Source of the DNA: an uncultured bacterium
GTDB lineage: Bacteria > Verrucomicrobiota > Lentisphaeria > Oligosphaerales > Oligosphaeraceae
Reading direction: 5' to 3'
Assembly (NCBI GenBank): GCA_900548225.1
Contig: URJM01000019.1
Location: 1 to 30,970, forward strand
DNA: 30,970 bases
Shown here: positions 1-8,023 of the stretch, piece by piece
How positions within the stretch are numbered: the first letter of the stretch is position 1
Layout of the letters: every line of letters starts with the position of its first letter
Translations under genes and position numbers: made by a program
The notes under the pieces: model-generated
Databases searched by the model: none
Seen by the model: the letters and a program-made list of their open reading frames with translations, nothing else
What the model was told of the DNA's origin: nothing

Positions 1-30
1 GGCGATGATAGTGCGTTCAAGAGCGCGTGA
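1..30 (+). other. possible 3' end of an upstream plus-strand gene
   Basis: Frame 1 reads nine codons (GDDSAFKSA) and then TGA at 28-30. A strong intrinsic terminator begins about 20 bases later, which is where one is expected behind a gene end. The stretch is too short to identify, and chance is a real alternative. Confidence 0.2.
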
Positions 31-48
31 AAGCAGCGCGGCGCGAAC

Positions 49-112
49 CTTTTTTCACCAAAAGCCCCATTGCGGACGACAATCCGCAATGGGGCTTTTT
101 TGGTGAAAAAAG
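49..112. terminator. long bidirectional intrinsic terminator
   Basis: The arms at 49-76 and 83-112 are inverted copies, differing only by a two-base length change in an A/T run, around a 6-base loop. The GC-rich core is GCCCCATTGCGGA and its complement. A T6 run follows the core on the plus strand and a T4 run on the minus strand. It lies about 130 bases beyond the stop of the minus-strand DUF4091 gene and just after a possible plus-strand gene end, so it could serve both. Confidence 0.8.
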
Positions 113-251
113 AGAACAGGGAGAAGAGGGTAGAAAGCAGTGCGTGGCCGGCGCGCTTGGGCGCGCCCCGCACGGCCATTCGGCCGTGCTCAACGGAAGC
201 CCACTGCATAGTGACCACGCACTACATTCTTCTCCCTTCTCCCTATTCTCT
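111..251. repeat. composite palindromic element (nested inverted repeats)
   Basis: The outer arms (about 111-147 and 215-251) are imperfect inverted copies, both containing gggagaag and ending in agtgcgtgg. Inside lie two perfect hairpins: GGCGCGC/GCGCGCC (150-156 with 161-167) and GCACGGCC/GGCCGTGC (170-177 with 182-189). The right outer arm runs through the stop codon of the DUF4091 gene (243-245). The layout resembles a REP- or MITE-like palindromic repeat, though only one full copy is visible here. Confidence 0.55.
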
Positions 252-3200
252 ACTTAATTTTGCTATTGCCTCTGCGAGTTTTCTGCGGTGTATTTTCATG
301 GGTGTGGGGTCGATGTTGAATTCGGTCATCGACGATGTGATCTCCTGTGGAACCTCGAGCAGCTTTTCGTAGGCCTCGCGTTCCTTTTCAGACAACCTGT
401 CCTTCTTTTCCTCGATGAGGTTTTTAAGGATGACAAAGTACTCGTAGTCTTCGAGACCGTCCCGGAGCATTTCCATGCGCATTGACGTGACGGGGGAGTC
501 CAGGATGAAGCCTGGCTGGGTTCCATCCTGGACAATTTCCGGTGGGTAGATGAGTCTTCCGTCTCCATTTCCCCAGGCAGTTTTGGTTCCTTCCAGCACT
601 CCGTATCCCGTCATCCAGCTCATAGGGTCGACGTATGGGTTCTGGAGTCCATCTGGGTAGGCGGTTGTGCTTGTCCAGTAGTTTATCTGCCATATCAGGA
701 CACCCTGGACCATGCGTTGCCAGCTTTGCCAGAGCCATGTTCGCATTTCGATGCCAGGATGGTCGATGAAGAGCGTGGCGTATGGGGCTTTTGGCTCTGT
801 GCAGAGATACCACCAAAGCTGTTCTCCCAGGGCTCGGCGTTCAGACCAGGCCTCCGAGTTGAGCAGGTGTGAGTGTGGACACCAGAGATTTGGTCCACCC
901 AGGAGGGGTTTTTCAATGGATTCGGTCAGTAGGCGACGGATTTTTGGCGCTGCGTCGGAGAGTTTCCGGAAGCCGTTCATGACGAACTCGTAGTCCTTTG
1001 ATGTCGGTTCGTCAAACCAGTAGATATATGCCTTGTCCAGCCACCCCTTCTCTTCCAGATGCTCTTGCAGGAGCTTCAAGTACTTAGGGAAGAGTAACTT
1101 GTATTCGGGGGTATCCTCTGCATATCCAAGGAAATCCGGCATGATGCGTTCGAAGAATGATCCGCCTCCGAGACCTTCCACGGGGAGACTAACTGTGTTG
1201 AAGTGGTATTTATCAAAGGCGCGCCCGACATGCCGGTCCCAATCTGTCCAGTCGATGGCGATCTCCCACTCGTCCAGGGGCTTTCCCTCGTCTTTTCCAA
1301 GAATGCGCGGCGACAGCCTGGCATCCGGTGCGGGCTCGAAGGGGCTGATGCGGTGCCGCGACATGAACTCCAGGTATCTCTCCAGCAGTTGCCCACGTTC
1401 GTCATCCGTTCCGGGTTTGTGGTACTTTTCAGCATCCTTGATTGAGAAGCCGAAGGCCGTCTCGCAGGTCATGGTGTCGGGCAGGGCGAAGTCGAAGACG
1501 CGTATGGACAGGGGGACTGATGCCTTCCAGCCGTCCTCGGCCTCGACCGTGATGCTGCCGTGGTAGATTCCAGCCCGGGCGTCGACAGGAATGTCGGCTC
1601 TGACATAGATGGGCTGGTTGAGGCCTGCCTCCAGAGTCATGTCTGGTTTGACAGGGGGCAGCGGGTCAGGCCAGGGGACGAGGGCGCTGGTGGCGTCCGT
1701 CTTGATTTGAATGTCAAGGTAGTGAACACGCAGCAGCTCGATTCTGTCTGCGGAAATGACATCTCCGGTCTCGTTTTTAAGTTCCGAGACCCGGAAATTG
1801 ACTCCATGGAGACTCTCATTTGGAGTCACGACCAGCTGGATTGCCTCCGATTCACCCTTTGCGGCCTCGATTTCCAGCGCACAACCCGCGTCGGTGGGAA
1901 GTCTTCGCGTGCGGTGGACCTTCCACTCCGGCGGAGCCGACCAGAGCGCGGCATGGAAATCCGTGGAGAGCAGCTCGCCGTAGCTGTTGTTGAAAATGTG
2001 CGGAATGAAGAGCTTGCATTGGCATTCAAATGACGAGTCCTGCCCAAGGCCGACTCGAAGTGTCCAGGCACCTGTCTCCAGGACTGAATATGGAATTTGA
2101 AGTTCTCTTTTCTGGCCTGGCGACAGCGTGATAACGTCCCTCTGGCTGCCGTGGATGGGCTGGTCCCCCCTGCGTGAGAGTGCGGCGTATGGGGCGAGAG
2201 ACAATTCGCGTTGGGAGATGTTTGTCACAGCCAGGCGCACCTGGTTCTCCTCGCCAGGCAGTGCGCTGCCGAGGTCGAGGATTTCGACCGTGGCATGCTC
2301 GTCGTCATGGAGGATTTCCGCGTATTGCGTCGTTCCGATCATCTCGGTGGGTGTTCCATCCAATGTGGCGTGGAAGGCGACCCTGTTCACCTGCATGGAG
2401 CCCGGGGCGGAGTTGTCGGCATCTGTCTCCACAGGCGAGGATGCGCGCAGGCGGACAAATACCTCCCGCGCGGGGAATAATTCATCAGGCAAGGAAAAAC
2501 GGGAGTCCCCCGTCTCCCTCTTTTCACCGATGAGCTTCCACTCCCGCCTGTCAACGCTTGCCTCGACAAGAAGGTCTCCACATTCGTAATAGAAGATGCC
2601 TACCTCCACCCTTGCGTCCTGCAGCATTCTGTCCCCAATCCTGAAGTGGTAGACCACGTCCTGCCCTTTGCCGAAAACCAGGCGGCTGGTGTTGAAGTCG
2701 GCATTCAGGCGGTCGAGGACGCGGGCCTCCGCATGCCCTCTGGAGAGGAAGGAGGGGGAGAAGGAGTATTCGTTGCCATTCAGGCATTCCCCATTGCCGA
2801 GGACAATGCCGCCATGCCGGGAATACACGGGGAAGACTTCAACGAGGGAGATGTCCTTGAATTCGGCGGTCCCGTTCAATGTCCACTGCCCCATGCGTAC
2901 CCTTGCGTCTGGACGGGCAATGGGAAGGACGATGATGTCGGCACATGATTCCCAGTTCGGCGTGAAGGAGCAGAAGCGGTCGGTGTTGTATCCAATCGGC
3001 CCCGAGACGATGACTCCGCTTGCACGGTCGGGACTCCTGCCCAAAAAAGAGAGCATGTAGATGTGCCCTCCCTGGAGTCCACAGGGCGCTGAAAGCCAAT
3101 AGTTGTATCTGGAACCGTCACCCGACACCTGGAGAACAGGTCCGGAACCGGAATTCAGGATTTGTCCTGGCTGCTTGTCCAATTTCCAGCCAGAGGGGAA

Positions 3201-3284
3201 GACGACGCCAGCATTGTCCGGCAAATGTCGTGTATCAGCAGGTGAGGAGGTGTCAGCCATGGGTGAGGAGGTCGACTTTCGCAT
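243..3284 (-). CDS. DUF4091 / GH123-like glycoside hydrolase family protein
   Basis: Large protein of about 1010 residues. The C-terminal half has the layout of DUF4091 proteins, which are related to GH123 beta-N-acetylgalactosaminidases. It shows a (beta/alpha)-barrel-like region with YIYWFDEP, whose Asp-Glu pair matches the catalytic pair position of GH123, and ends in the typical MEMLRDGLEDYEYF helix. The N-terminal half is beta-rich and looks like carbohydrate-binding or Ig-like modules. I see no signal peptide or lipobox, which is odd for a polysaccharide-active enzyme. The start is uncertain: the reading frame is open to a TTG at 3332, with ATG at 3284 and 3260, and none has a clear Shine-Dalgarno. 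It is a single gene, not in an operon. The glycan substrate cannot be told from sequence. Confidence 0.75.
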   Translation of the reverse strand: MRKSTSSPMADTSSPADTRHLPDNAGVVFPSGWKLDKQPGQILNSGSGPVLQVSGDGSRYNYWLSAPCGLQGGHIYMLSFLGRSPDRASGVIVSGPIGYNTDRFCSFTPNWESCADIIVLPIARPDARVRMGQWTLNGTAEFKDISLVEVFPVYSRHGGIVLGNGECLNGNEYSFSPSFLSRGHAEARVLDRLNADFNTSRLVFGKGQDVVYHFRIGDRMLQDARVEVGIFYYECGDLLVEASVDRREWKLIGEKRETGDSRFSLPDELFPAREVFVRLRASSPVETDADNSAPGSMQVNRVAFHATLDGTPTEMIGTTQYAEILHDDEHATVEILDLGSALPGEENQVRLAVTNISQRELSLAPYAALSRRGDQPIHGSQRDVITLSPGQKRELQIPYSVLETGAWTLRVGLGQDSSFECQCKLFIPHIFNNSYGELLSTDFHAALWSAPPEWKVHRTRRLPTDAGCALEIEAAKGESEAIQLVVTPNESLHGVNFRVSELKNETGDVISADRIELLRVHYLDIQIKTDATSALVPWPDPLPPVKPDMTLEAGLNQPIYVRADIPVDARAGIYHGSITVEAEDGWKASVPLSIRVFDFALPDTMTCETAFGFSIKDAEKYHKPGTDDERGQLLERYLEFMSRHRISPFEPAPDARLSPRILGKDEGKPLDEWEIAIDWTDWDRHVGRAFDKYHFNTVSLPVEGLGGGSFFERIMPDFLGYAEDTPEYKLLFPKYLKLLQEHLEEKGWLDKAYIYWFDEPTSKDYEFVMNGFRKLSDAAPKIRRLLTESIEKPLLGGPNLWCPHSHLLNSEAWSERRALGEQLWWYLCTEPKAPYATLFIDHPGIEMRTWLWQSWQRMVQGVLIWQINYWTSTTAYPDGLQNPYVDPMSWMTGYGVLEGTKTAWGNGDGRLIYPPEIVQDGTQPGFILDSPVTSMRMEMLRDGLEDYEYFVILKNLIEEKKDRLSEKEREAYEKLLEVPQEITSSMTEFNIDPTPMKIHRRKLAEAIAKLSRE

Positions 3285-3559
3285 GGGGTGGATGGAGTAC
3301 GGGACTGGAAAGGGCGTATGGTAGGACGTCAAAGAAGGATATTATCCAGAATCTGCGGGACAATAGCCATGGCAGGTTTCTTAAAGATATTGTAACTTGT
3401 TTATATGCTGTATGTTATGACTGATTGGCAGCGCGGGGCGAGTGGCTTGCCCATAGGACAGCCCTACCAAGAGCCAAATTTAGCATATCAAGCCGCAAGT
3501 GTCTGCACAATGCAAGTGTGGCGATTATAGAGTTTCCTCTGCTTCCCAGGGTGTGGCTT

Positions 3560-3709
3560 CTGCAACCACGTAGACGGTTATTGGTGACCGATGCATTTTT
3601 TTTCGTCTCCCCATGGGGGCTGCAATCATGTAGGTGTCAGGGCTCGCCTGTCGCCGACAGGTAGGCGGTCAGGGTGCAATTCCCCTGCAATCATGTAGGT
3701 GTCAGGGCT
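3560..3709. repeat. three spaced copies of a 25-bp repeat, one degenerate
   Basis: The unit begins ctgcaatcatgtaggtgtca and continues gggct. It is exact at 3620-3644 and 3685-3709. A diverged relative (ctgcaaccacgtagacggtt) starts at 3560. Start-to-start distances are 60 and 65 bases. A small palindrome, CCTGTCG-c-CGACAGG, lies between the two exact copies at 3647-3661. Confidence 0.6.
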
Positions 3710-3803
3710 GTATCACTCCTTCGGCTTGTCGTCAAGTGTGGAGTGCCAGATTATAACTTTGATGACTATTCTTCCGTTGACTTGAAATACTGCGGCGGGG
3801 CGG

Positions 3804-3863
3804 CATCTTGGGGTGGGCGGTCGGGGGAATAAGTGTATTCCCCCTCCCTTCCACCCCAAGATG
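3804..3863. repeat. long interrupted stem-loop
   Basis: CATCTTGGGGTGG (3804-3816) pairs perfectly with CCACCCCAAGATG (3851-3863). Inside it GGGGGAAT (3823-3830) pairs with ATTCCCCC (3837-3844) across a 6-base loop, separated by a symmetric 6-base internal bulge. That gives 21 perfect base pairs. No T-run follows on either side, so it does not look like an ordinary intrinsic terminator. A structured RNA leader or a mobile-element end remains possible. Confidence 0.65.
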
Positions 3864-3887
3864 TACCCACCATCCTATGGACGTACG

Positions 3888-3903
3888 CGCGCACGCGTGC
3901 GCG
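3888..3903. repeat. 16-bp perfect GC palindrome
   Basis: CGCGCACGCGTGCGCG is its own reverse complement and is almost entirely alternating purine-pyrimidine. It lies 25 bases beyond the stem-loop at 3804-3863. Function unknown; it could be a protein-binding site or part of the same repeat element. Confidence 0.5.
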
Positions 3904-4300
3904 AGCCTGATGCCCATTTTAGCTTCGATCTGGAATACAGGGTGAGGTGTGTGCTTGTTTTTCGGTATGGGGGAGGTTCCGCGAGTTGTCCTTTCATTGG
4001 TGCATTTCCGACGCGAGGATGCATCTCCTTGTTATGGCGGGCAGGGCGTCATGAGGGGGCATGCAACGGATCCTGTCTCTTCCGATGGAAAGGCTTGTTG
4101 GGGCGTCGAATAATGTTGTGAGTGGATGGGCAGGGGAGAAAAAGCGTTTTCTGGGGTCCATTATCTCTCCGGAATTACTTCTCCCTGTCCTCTAGATTGG
4201 CTATATTAATCACTTGCCGGGAATCGCTTCTTGGGGGTGGTTCGTCCAGGCATGCGAGCCACTCTCAGCGACGCTGACGCAACTAAAGGAAACGGTTGAG

Positions 4301-5539
4301 TTGGATGATTTTCTGAAGTTCGACCGTGTGACGAAGTCATACGGTTCCCTGAAGGCGGTTGACGATGTAACGTTGACGATCAAGCGAGGGGAGATTTTTT
4401 CTATTCTAGGTCCGAGTGGTTGCGGCAAGACCACTCTCCTTCGCATGCTTGCCGGATTCGACTCGCCCGACTGCGGCCGGATTCTGCTGGACGGCGAGGA
4501 TATCACCGAACAGCTTCCTAACATTCGGAAGGTCAATACCGTCTTCCAGAATTACGCGCTTTTCCCGCACATGACCGTGCGTGAGAATATCGCCTTTGGG
4601 CTGAAGCTGAGAAAACTTCCCCGCAAGGAGATTGACGCCGAGGTCGACAAGATGCTCGCCATGATCCAGATGGAGTCGTGCGCGGACAAGCGTCCCAACC
4701 AGATTTCAGGGGGCCAGAAGCAACGCACGGCCATTGCCAGGGCGCTCATCCTCAAGCCACAGGTCCTGCTGCTTGACGAACCCCTGGCCGCGCTGGATTT
4801 GAAACTCCGCCAGCGCATGAGCCTCGAACTCTCGCTGATCCATGACGAGGTCGGAATCACATTCATGTATGTGACCCACGACCAAAACGAAGCCATGAGC
4901 ATCTCCGACCATATCGCAGTCATGCACAACGGCCGCGTGGAACAGGTGGGAACCCCTGCGGAAATCTACGAGGCCCCGCGCACAAGCTTTGTCGCCGCAT
5001 TCATTGGAGACACCAACTTCTTCGATGGGCGCATCTCCCAGGTGGTCGACTCGGAATACTGCTGGCTTGACGTGCCGGAACTGCCGCCGCTGCTTTGCTT
5101 CAACGACAAGAAGAAGTCGAAGGGCGACTTGGTGCATGTCTCCATAAGGCCCGAAAAGTTCTCCATCTCCCTTGACAAGCCCCAGACCGGTCCCAAGCAG
5201 AATGTCCTTCCCGCGACCGTGGAGGACATTGTCTACCAGGGCGACCATACGCGTTACTGGGTGAGCATCGCCCCTGATTGGCGTGTGGCAGTCACCCGCC
5301 AGCACAATCGCTTCATGCTTGACGAACGCCCCATCACCTGGGGTGACAAGGTCTTCATCTCCTGGCAGTCTGACGACGGATTCATGCTGGAACACTACAG
5401 CGAGAAGGACGAAGACCTCCTCCAGATGCCTCCCCAGCAGCTGGGCGAGGAGAGTGTCTCCGATGAGGAGGCAACGGCGGCGCCGGCCGGTGTCGAGGCC
5501 GGCAATTCAGCGGAGAACGCTGCGGAGGAAGTGAAGTGA
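4301..5539 (+). CDS. potA: spermidine/putrescine-type ABC transporter ATP-binding protein PotA
   Basis: ATPase that powers import through the PotB-PotC permease pair encoded immediately downstream. All ABC motifs are present in order: Walker A GPSGCGKTT near residue 37, Q-loop QNYALFPHMTV, signature ISGGQKQR near 135, Walker B LLLDEPLAALD near 157 and the H-loop THDQ near 193. A C-terminal TOBE-type region and an acidic Glu/Ala-rich tail follow. I prefer the TTG start at 4301, with AAAGGA ten bases upstream, because homology to PotA begins within a few residues of it. The same frame is open to another TTG at 4214 with no ribosome-binding site. It overlaps potB by four bases. Related Fe(III)- or thiamine-type ATPases share these motifs, so substrate assignment rests on the whole cluster. 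Confidence 0.88.
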   Translation: MDDFLKFDRVTKSYGSLKAVDDVTLTIKRGEIFSILGPSGCGKTTLLRMLAGFDSPDCGRILLDGEDITEQLPNIRKVNTVFQNYALFPHMTVRENIAFGLKLRKLPRKEIDAEVDKMLAMIQMESCADKRPNQISGGQKQRTAIARALILKPQVLLLDEPLAALDLKLRQRMSLELSLIHDEVGITFMYVTHDQNEAMSISDHIAVMHNGRVEQVGTPAEIYEAPRTSFVAAFIGDTNFFDGRISQVVDSEYCWLDVPELPPLLCFNDKKKSKGDLVHVSIRPEKFSISLDKPQTGPKQNVLPATVEDIVYQGDHTRYWVSIAPDWRVAVTRQHNRFMLDERPITWGDKVFISWQSDDGFMLEHYSEKDEDLLQMPPQQLGEESVSDEEATAAPAGVEAGNSAENAAEEVK

Positions 5540-6420
5540 ACGGCAACGGCTTCCGCAAACGTCTCTTCGGCGAATTCGCAGTGTCGTCCCCGTCACTCCT
5601 CTGGATGACAGTCTTTTTCCTGTTGCCGACGCTGATCATCTTCGCCATCGCATTCAGGAGCCGAGGCGATTTTGGCGGCATCGGGGACGAGTGGACCCTG
5701 AAGACCATAGCCGATCTACGGCACCCGAATTATCCGTCAATAATCTGGCGGACGATTTGGATGAGCGTCGTGTGCACGGCCCTGACCCTTGCCATCGCGG
5801 TGCCAGTCGCGTACCACATGGCGCGTGTCTCCCCGCGGATGCGGGATGTGATGATGCTTCTTACAATCATACCGTTTTGGACGAATTTCCTCATTCGGAT
5901 CTTTGCGTGGAAGTCAGTTTTGCATCCCGAGGGGCTTTTGAAGCAGTTCCTGGTGTGGTGCCATGTGCTTTCGCCTGATTCCGTGCTGCTATATCGTCCG
6001 GAGGCCGTCCTTCTGGTGATGGTGTACACCGAGTTGCCCTTTGCGATTCTGCCGCTTTACGCGGCCGCCGAAAAGTTCGACTTTTCCCTATTCGAGGCCG
6101 CGATGGACCTAGGCGCCACACGGCTGCGGGCCTTCTTCAAGGTCTTCGTTCCTGGAATCGCGGACGGATTGCTCTCCGCATGCCTCATGGTCCTCATTCC
6201 GTGCATAGGCTCCTACGTCATCCCCGACATGGTGGGCGGCAAGGACTCGATGATGATAGGCAACGTAATCGTCCGGACCGCCCTGGAAAACCGGAATATT
6301 CCCGCTGCGGCCGCGCTTTCGGCTGTCTTGACGGTGGTGATGTTCCTTCCGCTGCTCTTCTTCCTCAAGGGCAAGAAGAATCCCGACGGCACTGCGTCGC
6401 CCGCGAAGGAGGTAGTCTAG
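5536..6420 (+). CDS. potB: spermidine/putrescine-type ABC transporter permease PotB
   Basis: Inner-membrane permease of about 294 residues with six predicted membrane segments. The cytoplasmic EAA loop, EAAMDLGATRLRAFFKVFVP (near residues 184-203), is the site that docks to the ATPase. It starts at GTG inside the last codons of potA (GTGA overlap), behind a clear GGAGGAA ribosome-binding site, so translation is probably coupled. Length and membrane layout match PotB/PotH. It ends one base before potC. Confidence 0.88.
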   Translation: MNGNGFRKRLFGEFAVSSPSLLWMTVFFLLPTLIIFAIAFRSRGDFGGIGDEWTLKTIADLRHPNYPSIIWRTIWMSVVCTALTLAIAVPVAYHMARVSPRMRDVMMLLTIIPFWTNFLIRIFAWKSVLHPEGLLKQFLVWCHVLSPDSVLLYRPEAVLLVMVYTELPFAILPLYAAAEKFDFSLFEAAMDLGATRLRAFFKVFVPGIADGLLSACLMVLIPCIGSYVIPDMVGGKDSMMIGNVIVRTALENRNIPAAAALSAVLTVVMFLPLLFFLKGKKNPDGTASPAKEVV

Positions 6421-6421
6421 C

Positions 6422-7216
6422 ATGACGGTAAGACGCAGTCACATTCCCGGGATTCTGACCTGGCTGGTGCTTCTCTTCTTCTACGTGCCGATCATCCTGC
6501 TCGTAGTGAACTCCTTCAATGCCAACAAGCAGGGAACCCACTGGCTTGGCTTCACCCTAAGATGGTACTCCGAACTCTTCTCGCCGAAGGGGAGGAACAT
6601 CTGGCTTGCGCTCTCCAACACGCTGATTGTCGCAACGATATCGACATTGATTTCGACCTTCATCGGCACCTGCAGCGCATTTGCGCTCCACAAGTACAAG
6701 AGCCGTCTCCAGAACTTCCACTACTGCCTCGTCTACACTCCGCTGGTTGTTCCTGAGATTCTCATCGGCATCAGCCTTCTCATCTTCTTCATGGCGGTCA
6801 AGGTGCAGCTTGGGCTGACCACGATTGTGATTGCGCACGTCACCTTCTGCACAAGCTATGTGGCGATGGCGGTGCTTTCGCGGCTCCAGGACTTTGACAT
6901 GACAATCCTTGAGGCGGCGCGGGACCTTGGCGCAAACCGGTGGGTTACCACCTGGAAGGTGCTTGTCCCCATCATCCTTCCAGGCATCTTTGCGGGAGGA
7001 CTGCTGGCATTCACCCTCTCAATCGACGACTTTGTCATTACATTCTTCGTAAACGGACCTGGCACCACGACCCTGCCCATACAGATCCAGGGCATGATCA
7101 AGCGTGGGTCGCTTCCAATGATCAACGCCCTTTCCACGCTGCTTTTGGCAGTCACATTCGTCGCGATACTTGTCTATCAAATCATACTTAAGCGCAGCCA
7201 ACGAAGCGCGGGCTGA
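6422..7216 (+). CDS. potC: spermidine/putrescine-type ABC transporter permease PotC
   Basis: Second inner-membrane permease, 264 residues and about six membrane segments, pairing with PotB. The EAA motif EAARDLGANRWVTTWKVLVP sits in the middle of the protein, and the ending SIDDFVITFFVNGPG is typical of PotC/PotI. The ATG at 6422 follows AAGGAGGT by seven bases. The periplasmic substrate-binding protein PotD normally follows potC, but it is absent here. Confidence 0.88.
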   Translation: MTVRRSHIPGILTWLVLLFFYVPIILLVVNSFNANKQGTHWLGFTLRWYSELFSPKGRNIWLALSNTLIVATISTLISTFIGTCSAFALHKYKSRLQNFHYCLVYTPLVVPEILIGISLLIFFMAVKVQLGLTTIVIAHVTFCTSYVAMAVLSRLQDFDMTILEAARDLGANRWVTTWKVLVPIILPGIFAGGLLAFTLSIDDFVITFFVNGPGTTTLPIQIQGMIKRGSLPMINALSTLLLAVTFVAILVYQIILKRSQRSAG

Positions 7217-7249
7217 CATAACCTGTTCCCCTACAAGGAGAAATAAGAG

Positions 7250-7966
7250 ATGTCTCTGAAAGACTACGACAATCTTCACGAGCGAAGCACCCTGTCGCTC
7301 TTCGGTGATGAGAGCCGAAGCACCTGCACCGTCGCGGAGGCGAAGGAGTTTGAGCGCGAGCGTTCGCGCCGTCGCCGTCGCCGTGCCCTGTGGATAGGGA
7401 TTCCCGTTGTCCTGATTCTTTTGGGGATTGCGGGTTGCTATGCGTACCGCATTCGCGCCGCCGCGGAGGCTGCCCGCCTTGAGGAGGAGGCCCGTCTTGC
7501 GAATCCAGAGCGTCAGGAAGTCCGCGAGGGCAATCCAGCCGCCTTGTTCAAGTTGGTTGTTCAGGGGACGAGCGAGGAGCGCCTGAACCAGAAGGCGTTG
7601 TATGCCTTCAAGCAGGCTCTCTGGCAGAAGCCGAGCGAGGTCTATCTTGAGGAGACCCTGAGCGGCGACGCCTCCCCGAAGCCCCTTGAGCAGGTGATGA
7701 CCGTCAATGGCAAGACGGAGCTTCCCCTGACGTTGGCGGACGGCAGGGTCAAGATGATTGACCCGACCAATCCGATGGTTGACTTCAAGGAGTTGATCAA
7801 CGCCATCGAGGGGGAGTGGAACCGCACCTATCCTGACGCCCAGCATCCAATGAGCATCACGGTTCCCAATGAGAGGCCTCCAGAGGAGGATTCATCGAAG
7901 GACCGCTTCAAGGACCTCAAGTTGGCCGACGATCCTCGGATGGTCAACCCGAAGGACGGCGAGTAG
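7250..7966 (+). CDS. single-pass membrane protein of unknown function downstream of potABC
   Basis: I do not recognise this 238-residue protein. The N-terminal 45 residues are charged and end in a basic run (RSRRRRRRR). One membrane segment follows (about residues 47-66, IGIPVVLILLGIAGCYAYRI), then an Ala/Glu/Arg-rich probable coiled coil and a soluble domain of about 150 residues with a Pro/Asp/Lys-rich end. The positive-inside rule places the soluble part outside the cytoplasm. The ATG follows AAGGAG by nine bases. The gene starts 33 bases after potC and is probably co-transcribed. It occupies the place expected for potD, but it is too short and has no solute-binding-protein features. Confidence 0.65.
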   Translation: MSLKDYDNLHERSTLSLFGDESRSTCTVAEAKEFERERSRRRRRRALWIGIPVVLILLGIAGCYAYRIRAAAEAARLEEEARLANPERQEVREGNPAALFKLVVQGTSEERLNQKALYAFKQALWQKPSEVYLEETLSGDASPKPLEQVMTVNGKTELPLTLADGRVKMIDPTNPMVDFKELINAIEGEWNRTYPDAQHPMSITVPNERPPEEDSSKDRFKDLKLADDPRMVNPKDGE

Positions 7967-8023
7967 CCGTTGTCCGTCCGTGCCAGGTTTCAGTAATTCA
8001 GGGAACAATCCAGCGTTGCAGCA

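Larger units (their letters stand above)
3333..4300. other. gene-poor spacer with repeats and palindromes
   Basis: Nearly 1 kb separates the divergent DUF4091 gene and potA, and I find no convincing gene in it. Short open frames run across inverted repeats and show no protein-like composition. It contains the triple repeat (3560-3709), the long stem-loop (3804-3863) and the GC palindrome (3888-3903), each listed separately. A TATATT box at 4203-4208 could be a -10 element for potA, but I see no matching -35. Both flanking genes must take their promoters from here. Confidence 0.5.

Noticed and set aside
3560..3709. CRISPR array
   Set aside because: Only three copies, one strongly diverged, with unequal 35-40 base gaps and no cas genes.
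3804..3863. Intrinsic terminator
   Set aside because: The stem is strong but no T-run follows on either strand, and no gene ends nearby.
3813..4121. 102-codon gene in the DUF4091-potA spacer
   Set aside because: Its first part is the inverted repeat at 3804-3863 and the GC palindrome. No ribosome-binding site and no protein-like pattern.
4214..4300. potA starting at the upstream TTG (4214)
   Set aside because: No ribosome-binding site, and the 29 extra residues have no PotA likeness. The TTG at 4301 has AAAGGA upstream.
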